Shown piece after piece: positions 15,507-21,847 of a DNA stretch of 64,000 bases. Under the pieces are notes generated by a model that was not told the origin of the DNA, ran no database searches, and saw only the letters and a program-made list of their open reading frames with translations. Source of the DNA: Cuneatibacter sp. NSJ-177 (GTDB lineage Bacteria > Bacillota > Clostridia > Lachnospirales > Lachnospiraceae). Position numbers and translations under genes: made by a program. Within the stretch, counting starts at the first letter, position 1; each line of letters starts with the position of its first letter. The stretch covers positions 434,001 to 498,000 of the forward strand of contig NZ_JALIFO010000001.1 of assembly GCF_022867805.1 (NCBI RefSeq). The letters are read 5' to 3'.

Positions 15507-16223
15507 GTGAAACGGGTATTCAAAAAGAACCAAATTGTCCTCACTCTGCTGGCCGTCATGATAGCGGTAGCCGGGTACCTGAATTACATAAGTAAGGAGG
15601 AGCCGGCGTCGGCCAACATGGCAGGCCTCACGGATATTTCCGAGGAGGACATCATGAAGGAAAACCAGGCCGTCGGGGCGTCCTCCGATGAGACCACGGC
15701 GAGCGGAGAGACAAACGCAGCCGAAGGGTCTCAGTCGGAACCGGGAGAAGCGGTATTCACCAGCGGAGGCAATGTCGTGGAATTTATCTCCGAAGTGACG
15801 CTGAACAAGGAACAGACTCGCGCGAAGAACAAAGAGGCTCTGCTGGAAATCGTCAACAACGAGAATATTTCTTCCGAGCAGAAGCAGGATGCCATCGATA
15901 CCATGGTTTCGATGACTACGATCGCCGAGAAGGAGAACGCAGCGGAGACATTGCTGAAGACCAAAGGGTTTGAGAACTCGGTGGTCAGCATCACGGACGG
16001 ATCGGTGGACGTGGTGATCGGAAAAACTCAGCTCAGCGATGCCGAGAGAGCCCAGGTGGAAGATATTGTGAAGAGAAAGACCGATGTCTCGGTGGAGAAC
16101 ATTACGATATCCTTGATGCCCGGCAGCGCGGGAACGCAGGAGACGCAGGCTCCGGAAGAAGACGGAGCGCAGGATGAGACGCAGGGAGAGACCGGCGCGC
16201 CGGAAGAGTCCCAGGCGGAGTAG
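15507..16223 (+). CDS. spoIIIAH: Stage III sporulation protein AH
   Basis: 238 residues, GTG start with AAAGGAG upstream. One N-terminal membrane helix (about 9-28) anchors a YscJ/FliF-like domain (about 85-205, VEFISEVTLNKEQTRAKN and GFENSVVSITDGSVDVVIG). In known spore formers it binds forespore SpoIIQ to form the zipper-like channel. The tail after the folded domain is an acidic, low-complexity repeat of glutamate, threonine, glutamine and glycine. It is the last operon gene, followed by a terminator. Confidence 0.95.
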   Translation: MKRVFKKNQIVLTLLAVMIAVAGYLNYISKEEPASANMAGLTDISEEDIMKENQAVGASSDETTASGETNAAEGSQSEPGEAVFTSGGNVVEFISEVTLNKEQTRAKNKEALLEIVNNENISSEQKQDAIDTMVSMTTIAEKENAAETLLKTKGFENSVVSITDGSVDVVIGKTQLSDAERAQVEDIVKRKTDVSVENITISLMPGSAGTQETQAPEEDGAQDETQGETGAPEESQAE

Positions 16224-16243
16224 AATCATGAAAGTTCCGAGAG

Positions 16244-16276
16244 GAAGCAGGACAGAGCATTTGTCCTGCTTCTTTT
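16244..16276 (+). terminator. Intrinsic terminator of the spoIIIA operon
   Basis: GAAGCAGGACA (16244-16254) and TGTCCTGCTTC (16262-16272) form a perfect 11-bp stem followed by TTTT. Confidence 0.85.
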
Positions 16277-16309
16277 GCTATACAGGTTTTACGTACTTGA
16301 GGAAATCAT

Positions 16310-16338
16310 TTGACTTGTTCCGGCGCCACGTTTACAAT
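16310..16338 (+). promoter_or_regulatory. Sigma-A promoter of proC
   Basis: TTGACT (16310-16315), a 17-base spacer and TACAAT (16333-16338). The leader that follows contains an inverted repeat GTAACCGG (16364-16371) / CCGGTTAC (16405-16412). Confidence 0.7.
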
Positions 16339-16474
16339 GAATATATAAATAGTGAAAATTTATGTAACCGGCGCAGGTTTATGAAGATAGGACTGTTATT
16401 AGATCCGGTTACCGCCGGCGGAACTCTGGATTGCAGAAGACGAGCCTGAAGTGGCAAGGAAAAGGAGGAAAGAT

Positions 16475-17305
16475 ATGAAGAAGATTGCATTTATCGGCAG
16501 CGGCACCATGGGAACGGCGCTGGCAACGGCGGCCTGCCGGGGGATCGATCCGAAGGAAGTCGTGGTGACGGACTTTGTTCAGGAGAAGGCAAAGGCCCTG
16601 GCAGACCAGCTTGGCTGCCATTTTGTCGAGGGGAACAAGGCCACGGTACAGTCGGCGGAATATCTGGTGTTCTGCGTCAAGCCTCAGTTTTTAAGCGGGG
16701 TTCTTGAAGAAATCAAATCCACGTTTCAAGAGTGCCTGGATGCGGGAGAGAAGAAAATTATCGTGACGATCGTGGCCGGAGTCGATAGCGCTGTCTATGT
16801 GGAAGCATTGGGGCTTCAGGGAAAACAGGTCCCGATTATCCGGATCCTGCCGAACACGGCCTGCCTGATTGGAAAAGGGTTTACTCTGATCATGCAGGAC
16901 GACAGCTACACGAAGGAGCAGCTGGAAGAATTCAAATATATTCTCCGGGAATCCGGCGGCTTCGACAGTCTGCCTCCGTCCCAGTTTGTCGCCGGGACGG
17001 TTCTTACCTCCACTTCGCCGGCTTTCATCGCTATGTTTGCCAATTCCCTGGCGGACGGCGGCGTTTACAACGGGCTGCTGCGGCCCCAGGCGAGAAGATA
17101 TGCCCTGGAAGGAATTCTCGGCACGGTTCAGCTGCTGCTTTCCAGCGATAAGCACCTGGAAGGCTTGAAAGACGATGTCTGTTCGCCGGCAGGCCCTGCT
17201 ATGATCGGGGTCAAGACATTGGAAGACAAAGGATTCCGCAGCGCGGTGATCAATGCGGTGGCTGACGCCTATGAGCGTTTCAGCTCGATCGGAAAAATAA
17301 AATAA
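16475..17305 (+). CDS. proC: Pyrroline-5-carboxylate reductase
   Basis: Final enzyme of proline synthesis; reduces pyrroline-5-carboxylate with NAD(P)H in the cytosol. The 276-residue product begins with the nucleotide-binding block KKIAFIGSGTMGTAL and has VFCVKPQFL, IIRILPNTACLIGKG and the C-terminal signature DDVCSPAGPAMIGVKTLED. AGGAGG at 16463 supports ATG 16475. It has its own promoter and stands as a single gene. A few family members reduce other imines, but the match is good. Confidence 0.93.
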   Translation: MKKIAFIGSGTMGTALATAACRGIDPKEVVVTDFVQEKAKALADQLGCHFVEGNKATVQSAEYLVFCVKPQFLSGVLEEIKSTFQECLDAGEKKIIVTIVAGVDSAVYVEALGLQGKQVPIIRILPNTACLIGKGFTLIMQDDSYTKEQLEEFKYILRESGGFDSLPPSQFVAGTVLTSTSPAFIAMFANSLADGGVYNGLLRPQARRYALEGILGTVQLLLSSDKHLEGLKDDVCSPAGPAMIGVKTLEDKGFRSAVINAVADAYERFSSIGKIK

Positions 17306-17327
17306 CGGTTGTTTTTTGAAAACGATC

Positions 17328-17430
17328 GGGGGTTGTCGCAAATTTGGTTTTTCTATCAGATGTCCGTTTTGTTTCACAGCTAAGCCGGATATCTTGTAGA
17401 AAATCCCCATTTTGCGATAGCCCCTTTTTG
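17328..17430. repeat. Imperfect palindromic element after proC, possible terminator
   Basis: GGGGTTGTCGCAAA (17329-17342) pairs imperfectly with TTTGCGATAGCCCC (17411-17424), then a T-run follows. Inner arms AGATGTCCG and CCGGATATCT can pair as well. It could terminate proC, but the size (about 100 bases) and terminal inverted ends also suit a small repeated element. The rest of the 17306-17530 gap shows nothing clear. Confidence 0.5.
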
Positions 17431-17536
17431 CATGCAGGCGACCGTGGAACCAGAGGGTTCTTGCTAAGTCGTGGGCAGGAACCAAAAACCAGTAACCTCT
17501 TTGGAGAATCTTTTGATTTTCTTAAGAGATCAGTGC

Positions 17537-17565
17537 TTGACAAATAATATTATACGACATATAAT
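17537..17565 (+). promoter_or_regulatory. Promoter of the padR operon
   Basis: TTGACA (17537-17542), a 17-base spacer and a consensus TATAAT (17560-17565). The -10 box lies inside the right arm of the first operator palindrome, a layout expected for repression. Confidence 0.85.
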
Positions 17566-17602
17566 ATTGCATGTAACGAGATATTATACAAAAGTATAAT
17601 AT
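17546..17602. promoter_or_regulatory. Paired palindromic operators, probably for PadR
   Basis: AATATTATA / TATAATATT (17546-17554 and 17560-17568, 5-base spacer) and ATATTATAC / GTATAATAT (17581-17589 and 17594-17602, 4-base spacer) are two perfect 9-bp inverted repeats of nearly the same sequence. The first covers the -10 box and the second the early transcript. The adjacent PadR-type gene makes autorepression the natural reading. Confidence 0.75.
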
Positions 17603-17626
17603 AGTAGCTCTACAGGAGATGATGGC

Positions 17627-17947
17627 ATGGTATTTAATACAGGAGCAGCCCTGCTGGACGCGATCGTGCTGGCAGCGGTTTCCCGCGAACCGGAGGGAAC
17701 TTACGGGTACAAGATTACCCAGGATGTCCGGAAAGTATTGGACGTGTCCGAGTCTACACTCTACCCGGTGTTGAGGCGTCTGCAAAAAGACGATTTACTG
17801 GAGGTGTTCGACATGGAGTATGGAGGACGGAATCGGAGGTACTACAAGGTGACGCCGCAGGGAGAAGCCCAGCTGCGGCTCTATATCAGCGAATGGATAT
17901 CTTATTCAAGCAAGATATCGAAAATATTTGCGGAGGTAACGAGATGA
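17627..17947 (+). CDS. PadR-family transcriptional regulator
   Basis: 106 residues with the winged-helix pattern of short PadR regulators: LDAIVLAAVSREPEGTYGYK, VSESTLYPVLRRLQKDDLL (recognition helix and wing) and YYKVTPQGEAQL. It lacks the long C-terminal helix domain of classical PadR, as is usual for the group next to HAAS-domain proteins. AGGAG lies nine bases before ATG 17627. Its stop overlaps the next start (ATGATG), and two palindromes overlap its promoter, so it probably represses the four-gene envelope module. Confidence 0.93.
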   Translation: MVFNTGAALLDAIVLAAVSREPEGTYGYKITQDVRKVLDVSESTLYPVLRRLQKDDLLEVFDMEYGGRNRRYYKVTPQGEAQLRLYISEWISYSSKISKIFAEVTR

Positions 17948-18720
17948 TGAAGGAGGATTTCCTGAGGGAGCTGGAATATATGCTCCAGGACGTGGACGAG
18001 GAAGAGAAGGAGGAAGCCCTCCAATATTTTCGGGATTACCTGGAGGACGCCGGACCGGAGGAAGAAGCGTCCGTGCTGAATGAACTGGGGAGTCCGGCCA
18101 GGGTGGCGGCGATGATCAAAGCCGGTCTGAGCGGGACGGATCAGGGGGAATTCAGTGAAAACGGGTATGGCGACCCGCGGTATAACGGACCGGCCTATCC
18201 GGTGGGCGAGCGGCCAAAACGGTCCGGAAGAGATTTTGAGCAAGCATTCCGGAAAGAGAGGGCAAAGCGGCGGAGCGAACCCTACGAACCGGAGCGGGAG
18301 AGACGGACACACAGTGAGGAACGCCGGAACACGTCTCCTTGGGTCGTGGTTTTGATCCTGATCTTGTGCTTGATGGCTGCGCCTGTGATTCTTGGTCTTG
18401 GCGGAGGGCTCTTGGGGCTGCTGCTTGGACTCGGCGGCGTTCTGCTGGGATTGCTCGTCTCAGCCGGCGTGCTGACTTTAGCACTGCTGTTCGGCGGCGT
18501 GGTGGCGTTTATCGCCGGGATTATCGGATTTTTCTATTCTCCGCTTCGGGGCGTGCTCGGATGCTTTGCCGGCTTGGCTATGACCGGTCTGGGACTTCTG
18601 ATGCTGGGATTCTCCATCTGGTTTTACGGGACGGCGGTTCCAGCCATAGTCCGCGGGATTGCCGGAGGTATTCATACGATCTTTCGGGGACGTAACAAAG
18701 GAGGGGAAAAGACGATATGA
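17944..18720 (+). CDS. HAAS/DUF1700-domain membrane protein
   Basis: 258 residues. The first about 65 residues (KEDFLRELEYMLQDVDEEEK, then EEASVLNELGSPARVAAMI) are the HAAS-type helical domain that is habitually linked to PadR regulators. A charged arginine-rich linker (about 90-135) is followed by four glycine- and leucine-rich membrane helices. The HAAS domain probably contacts PadR, so this protein may relay membrane status to the regulator; that is inference. It overlaps genes on both sides by ATGA-type junctions. Confidence 0.85.
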   Translation: MMKEDFLRELEYMLQDVDEEEKEEALQYFRDYLEDAGPEEEASVLNELGSPARVAAMIKAGLSGTDQGEFSENGYGDPRYNGPAYPVGERPKRSGRDFEQAFRKERAKRRSEPYEPERERRTHSEERRNTSPWVVVLILILCLMAAPVILGLGGGLLGLLLGLGGVLLGLLVSAGVLTLALLFGGVVAFIAGIIGFFYSPLRGVLGCFAGLAMTGLGLLMLGFSIWFYGTAVPAIVRGIAGGIHTIFRGRNKGGEKTI

Positions 18721-19436
18721 GAAAGGGTGTGAAAAGACTTGTCATCGCCGGCGTCATCCTGTTTGCCGTCGGTATCATCGGCGGAGGAATCGCTTTTGGA
18801 ATTGCAGCGGCGAACGGCGAGTGGCACAGAGGTCGCTGGGGAATTTTTCACGGCACCGGCACTGTAGTGGAAGCGGAGTATCCGGGGGAAACCATTGAGC
18901 GGGTGGTCGTGGATATGGGTGCAGGTCAGCTGAAAATCAAAAGAGGAGAGACTTTTTCGATTTATGGGGAGGGACTGTATAACGATTTCCGAAACGAAAT
19001 TGTGGATGGAACCTGGCATATCGGTCAGGGTGAGGAGGACAATGGGTTTTGGGATCTGTTCCACTCCGCCGGGGAGATTGAGCTGACGATTCCGGAAAAC
19101 ATAGAATTATCCGAGCTTTCCTTATCCGTGGGCGCCGGGGAGCTGGAAGCAGAATCTGTAAACGCCGGACAATTGTCGGTTACCTGCGGAGCAGGCCGTG
19201 TTTCCATCGACGAGGCAAAAGCGGATCAAGTGAATATTTCCTGCGGAGTCGGCGAGGTGGAACTGGGCCTTTGGGGAACCGAGGCGGATTTTCGTCCGGA
19301 TGTCACCTGCAATGTCGGCGAAGTTACGATCGGAGATCGTCATTATAAGGGATTGAATCATAATACGAATGAAACAAATGCGAAGCTGAACGTACACTGT
19401 GGAGTGGGTAAAGTGGAAGTGTCTTTCTTGGAGTGA
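18717..19436 (+). CDS. DUF4097 beta-strand repeat protein, membrane anchored
   Basis: 239 residues with an N-terminal membrane helix (about 7-30) and an outside beta-helix-like domain. The repeats are easy to see: MGAGQLKIK, VGAGELEAE, CGAGRVSID, CGVGEVELG, CNVGEVTIG and CGVGKVEVS, each a G-x-G turn plus a strand. DUF4097/LiaI-LiaF-C-like proteins often accompany envelope stress regulators. The start overlaps the HAAS gene by ATGA. The exact role is unknown. Confidence 0.85.
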   Translation: MRKGVKRLVIAGVILFAVGIIGGGIAFGIAAANGEWHRGRWGIFHGTGTVVEAEYPGETIERVVVDMGAGQLKIKRGETFSIYGEGLYNDFRNEIVDGTWHIGQGEEDNGFWDLFHSAGEIELTIPENIELSELSLSVGAGELEAESVNAGQLSVTCGAGRVSIDEAKADQVNISCGVGEVELGLWGTEADFRPDVTCNVGEVTIGDRHYKGLNHNTNETNAKLNVHCGVGKVEVSFLE

Positions 19437-19481
19437 GGAAACAGGAGATATCTGTTGGCGGCATTGACTGCAGTGGGAACG

Positions 19482-19505
19482 GATTCGGGCGGATACGCCC
19501 GAATC
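19482..19505 (+). promoter_or_regulatory. RNA hairpin between DUF4097 gene and pspC-like gene
   Basis: GATTCGGGCG (19482-19491) and CGCCCGAATC (19496-19505) form a perfect 10-bp stem with a GATA loop. No T-run follows, so it is more likely a processing or stability element than a terminator. Confidence 0.5.
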
Positions 19506-19532
19506 GATCAATGAGGAAATAAGGAGGTTGTT

Positions 19533-19724
19533 ATGGATACGAAAAGGCTGTACCGCTCAAGAAAAAATATGATGATAGCAGGTATTTGCGGGGGACTGGG
19601 AGAGTATTTTAATGTGGATCCCACGATCCTTCGTCTGGTCTGGGTGATCTTTGGTTGTACGGGCGCCGGAATTGTGGCCTACGTCCTCGCTGCGATCATC
19701 ATTCCCAGCGATCCGGAATATTAA
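19533..19724 (+). CDS. PspC-domain small membrane protein
   Basis: 63 residues with the PspC pattern: RLYRSRKNMMIAGICGGLGE, YFNVDPTILRLVWVIF and a final hydrophobic segment ending IIPSDPEY. PspC-type proteins sit in the cytoplasmic membrane and take part in envelope stress responses. It is the last gene of the PadR-HAAS-DUF4097 set. AAGGAGG lies close upstream. Confidence 0.92.
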   Translation: MDTKRLYRSRKNMMIAGICGGLGEYFNVDPTILRLVWVIFGCTGAGIVAYVLAAIIIPSDPEY

Positions 19725-19788
19725 TTCTGATATTGTATAAGGGAGGGGCCTTCCGTCAATACTCTGGAAAAAGGAAGGAGCCTCTATT

Positions 19789-20016
19789 ATGGGTAAAAAG
19801 AAAGAAAAACCAATTGACCTTGAAAATTTAACGCCGGAAGAAGAATTAAAGCTGGAAATCGCAGCGGAGATCGGCGTCTACGACAAAGTCCTGTCCGGCG
19901 GCTGGCGGGTGCTGTCCGCAAAGGAATCCGGACGGATCGGCGGTCTGCTGAGCAGGAGAAAGAGGAATATGCAGAATGAGGATAAAGCCAAGGAACACGC
20001 AAGCGTGGATGGTTGA
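19789..20016 (+). CDS. Small acid-soluble spore protein, alpha/beta type
   Basis: 75 residues. The core LKLEIAAEIGVYDKVL, then GGWRVLSAKESGRIGGLLSRR, matches alpha/beta-type SASPs, which coat and protect DNA in the dormant spore and are degraded by the Gpr protease on germination. The Gpr-like cleavage region is the EIAAEIG segment. The N-terminus is more lysine-rich than the major SASPs, so it could be a minor, SspF-like type. AAGGAG lies close upstream. Its 3' end overlaps the next gene by 41 bases. Confidence 0.85.
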   Translation: MGKKKEKPIDLENLTPEEELKLEIAAEIGVYDKVLSGGWRVLSAKESGRIGGLLSRRKRNMQNEDKAKEHASVDG

Positions 20017-20521
20017 CATTCAGGAACGGCTGCTGCCGGTGATGAGCCGGCCGGAGCATCTGATGGAACGGACAGAGATCTTGCTGAAAGGACTTCGGCT
20101 GCTGGAAGTGCCGGTAGTTGTCAGCCAGCAGTACACAAAAGGGCTGGGGATGACGGACAGACGCCTTCTGGCTGCGGCCGGCACCGAGAGCTATCTGGAG
20201 AAAATATCTTTTAGCTGTCTCGGTGAGACCGGTATGAGAGAACAGTTAAAGTCTGACCCAGAGAGGGTAAACGTTTTGGTGTTTGGCATTGAGACGCATA
20301 TCTGCGTGCTCCAGACCGTTCTGGATTTGAAGGAGGCAGGCTATCAGCCGGTTGTAGTGGCTGACTGCCTGGACTCCCGAAATCCCTTTGACCGGGAGAT
20401 CGCGCTTCGCCGAATGGAAGAAGAAGGCGCCCGGCTGACGACGGTGGAAGCCTGCCTATTTGAGCTGACAGAGCGCGCTGGTACGGATGTGTTCCGCCAA
20501 ATTTCCCGTCTGATCAAATAG
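19976..20521 (+). CDS. Isochorismatase-family cysteine hydrolase
   Basis: 181 residues with the catalytic triad of the family: Asp in MVDIQERLLP (about residue 14), Lys in YLEKISFSC (about 79) and Cys in GIETHICVLQTVLDL (about 107). Such enzymes hydrolyse amides or vinyl ethers (nicotinamidases, isochorismatases and YcaC-like proteins); the substrate cannot be assigned. The start lies inside the end of the SASP gene, with AAAGAGG ahead of it, so the two are co-transcribed. Confidence 0.88.
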   Translation: MRIKPRNTQAWMVDIQERLLPVMSRPEHLMERTEILLKGLRLLEVPVVVSQQYTKGLGMTDRRLLAAAGTESYLEKISFSCLGETGMREQLKSDPERVNVLVFGIETHICVLQTVLDLKEAGYQPVVVADCLDSRNPFDREIALRRMEEEGARLTTVEACLFELTERAGTDVFRQISRLIK

Positions 20522-20588
20522 ATGTGTATCTGCCGCGGCCGGTCTTATCTATGTACAAGGATAAAATTGGAAAAATTCTAAAAAGCAG

Positions 20589-20617
20589 TTGACAAGAAGC
20601 GTTTTATCGTGTATGAT
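20589..20617 (+). promoter_or_regulatory. Promoter of first tRNA-Gly
   Basis: TTGACA (20589-20594), a 17-base spacer and TATGAT (20612-20617), 28 bases ahead of the tRNA. Confidence 0.8.
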
Positions 20618-20644
20618 AAAACACGTGCCTGTAAAACAGGCGAT

Positions 20645-20716
20645 GCGCGAGTGGCTCAGGGGTGGAGCACCACCTTGCCAAGGTGGGGGCCGCGGGTTCG
20701 AATCCCGTCTCGCGCT
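20645..20716 (+). tRNA. tRNA-Gly (anticodon GCC)
   Basis: A full cloverleaf reads by eye: acceptor GCGCGAG/CTCGCGC, D stem GCTC/GAGC, anticodon stem CCACC/GGTGG around TTGCCAA, and T stem with TTCGAAT loop. The anticodon GCC decodes GGC and GGU. CCA is not encoded; a T-run directly after the acceptor stem serves as terminator. An identical copy lies at 27936-28007. Confidence 0.97.
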
Positions 20717-20825
20717 TTTTTGTTTTCTCAGTGCCGCGCAAAACGTGGCGCTGTTTTTGTATTTCAATAAGTTTTATGTGAATAATGGACCAGGAAAAAA
20801 ATATTGCTGTACAAAACTGGCAGAT

Positions 20826-20855
20826 TATGTTATCTTTATAACATAGGTATGTTAT
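20826..20855. promoter_or_regulatory. Operator-like palindromes before the SDR gene
   Basis: TATGTTAT (20826-20833) and ATAACATA (20838-20845) form a perfect 8-bp inverted repeat. TATGTTAT recurs at 20848-20855 and is followed by TAAC. Repeated half-sites this close to the start suggest a repressor or activator site; no regulator gene is adjacent on this strand. TTGCTG at 20804 may be the matching -35 box. Confidence 0.5.
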
Positions 20856-20896
20856 TTTTGTAACGTGCAGACAAGCAGGAAAAGGAGTGTTGGCAG

Positions 20897-21658
20897 ATGA
20901 AAAATGTATTTTCTTCCTTAGTGGGAAAAGTGGTGGTGGTGACCGGCGGAACCAGAGGAATCGGCTTCGAGACCGTAAAGGCATTCTTGGAGCAGGGAGC
21001 GAAGGTGGCTCTGTTTGGATCCAGACAGGAAACCGTTGACCATGCGCTGGAGGAATTAAAGAAGATTAACCCGGAATTTCCGGTGAAAGGGTACCATCCG
21101 GATTTATCCAATTTAGAGGATATTACGCAGACGGTAAACGGCATTGCGCAGGAGTTCGGAGAAATCGACGTTCTGATCAACAATGCAGGCGTCAGCGACA
21201 ACTGCTCGATCTATAATTACGACAGCGAGCAGTTCAATGATGTGATGACGATCAATCTGACATCCGTTTTCAATATGTCCAAGGCGGTGGCGCCTCTGAT
21301 GAGGGCAAAAAAACAGGGCGTGATTTTGAATACCAGTTCTATGGTAAGCCTGTATGCTCAGCGCAGCGGAAGCGCCTATCCGACCAGTAAATTCGCCGTC
21401 AACGGTTTGACGAAATCCCTGGCCCGTGAACTGGGCAAAGACGGCATCCGTGTGAACGCAGTGGCGCCCGGTATCATCGAGACCGATATGGTAGCCGCTC
21501 TGGATCAGAGTTTGATTAACCAGATGGCCGCCGGAATTCCCCTGCAGCGCCTGGGCAAGCCGGAAGACATTGCCAATGCTTTTTTGTTCCTGGCCAGCGA
21601 TATGGGAGCTTATATCACTGGCGCGGTGCTTTCGGTGGACGGAGGCTTTGTCGGTTAA
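20897..21658 (+). CDS. SDR dehydrogenase, BaiA/FabG-like
   Basis: 253-residue short-chain dehydrogenase. It shows the cofactor motif TGGTRGIG (residues 17-24), NNAGV (about 95), catalytic Ser in NTSSMVSL (about 150), YPTSK (about 163-167) and VAPGIIETDM. The N-terminal region (VVTGGTRGIGFETVKAF, then LFGSRQETVDHALEEL) is close in style to BaiA-type 3-alpha-hydroxysteroid dehydrogenases, but FabG and other SDRs remain possible. AAAAGGAG is near the start. It is followed by a strong bidirectional terminator. Confidence 0.85.
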   Translation: MKNVFSSLVGKVVVVTGGTRGIGFETVKAFLEQGAKVALFGSRQETVDHALEELKKINPEFPVKGYHPDLSNLEDITQTVNGIAQEFGEIDVLINNAGVSDNCSIYNYDSEQFNDVMTINLTSVFNMSKAVAPLMRAKKQGVILNTSSMVSLYAQRSGSAYPTSKFAVNGLTKSLARELGKDGIRVNAVAPGIIETDMVAALDQSLINQMAAGIPLQRLGKPEDIANAFLFLASDMGAYITGAVLSVDGGFVG

Positions 21659-21705
21659 TCGGCAGCGGACGTAAAGATTTTACTTGAGATCAGCTGATAG
21701 ATAGG

Positions 21706-21754
21706 AAAACCCTCCATACTGATGTATGAAAAAATACTCAGTATGGAGGGTTTT
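21706..21754. terminator. Strong bidirectional terminator
   Basis: AAAACCCTCCATACTG (21706-21721) and CAGTATGGAGGGTTTT (21739-21754) form a perfect 16-bp stem with A- and T-runs at its ends, between two convergent genes. Nothing else is visible up to 21847. Confidence 0.9.
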
Positions 21755-21847
21755 AGATACAGCCAAGAAAATCATAGAAGAACCGGATTGGCAGAGGCGT
21801 TCACGCAATCTCTTCGAAGTATCGTCCCAAGTCCCCGCCTTTCCTCC

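Noticed and set aside
20549-20984. Minus-strand ORFs across the first tRNA-Gly
   Set aside because: They read through a tRNA gene and the SDR promoter; not plausible proteins.
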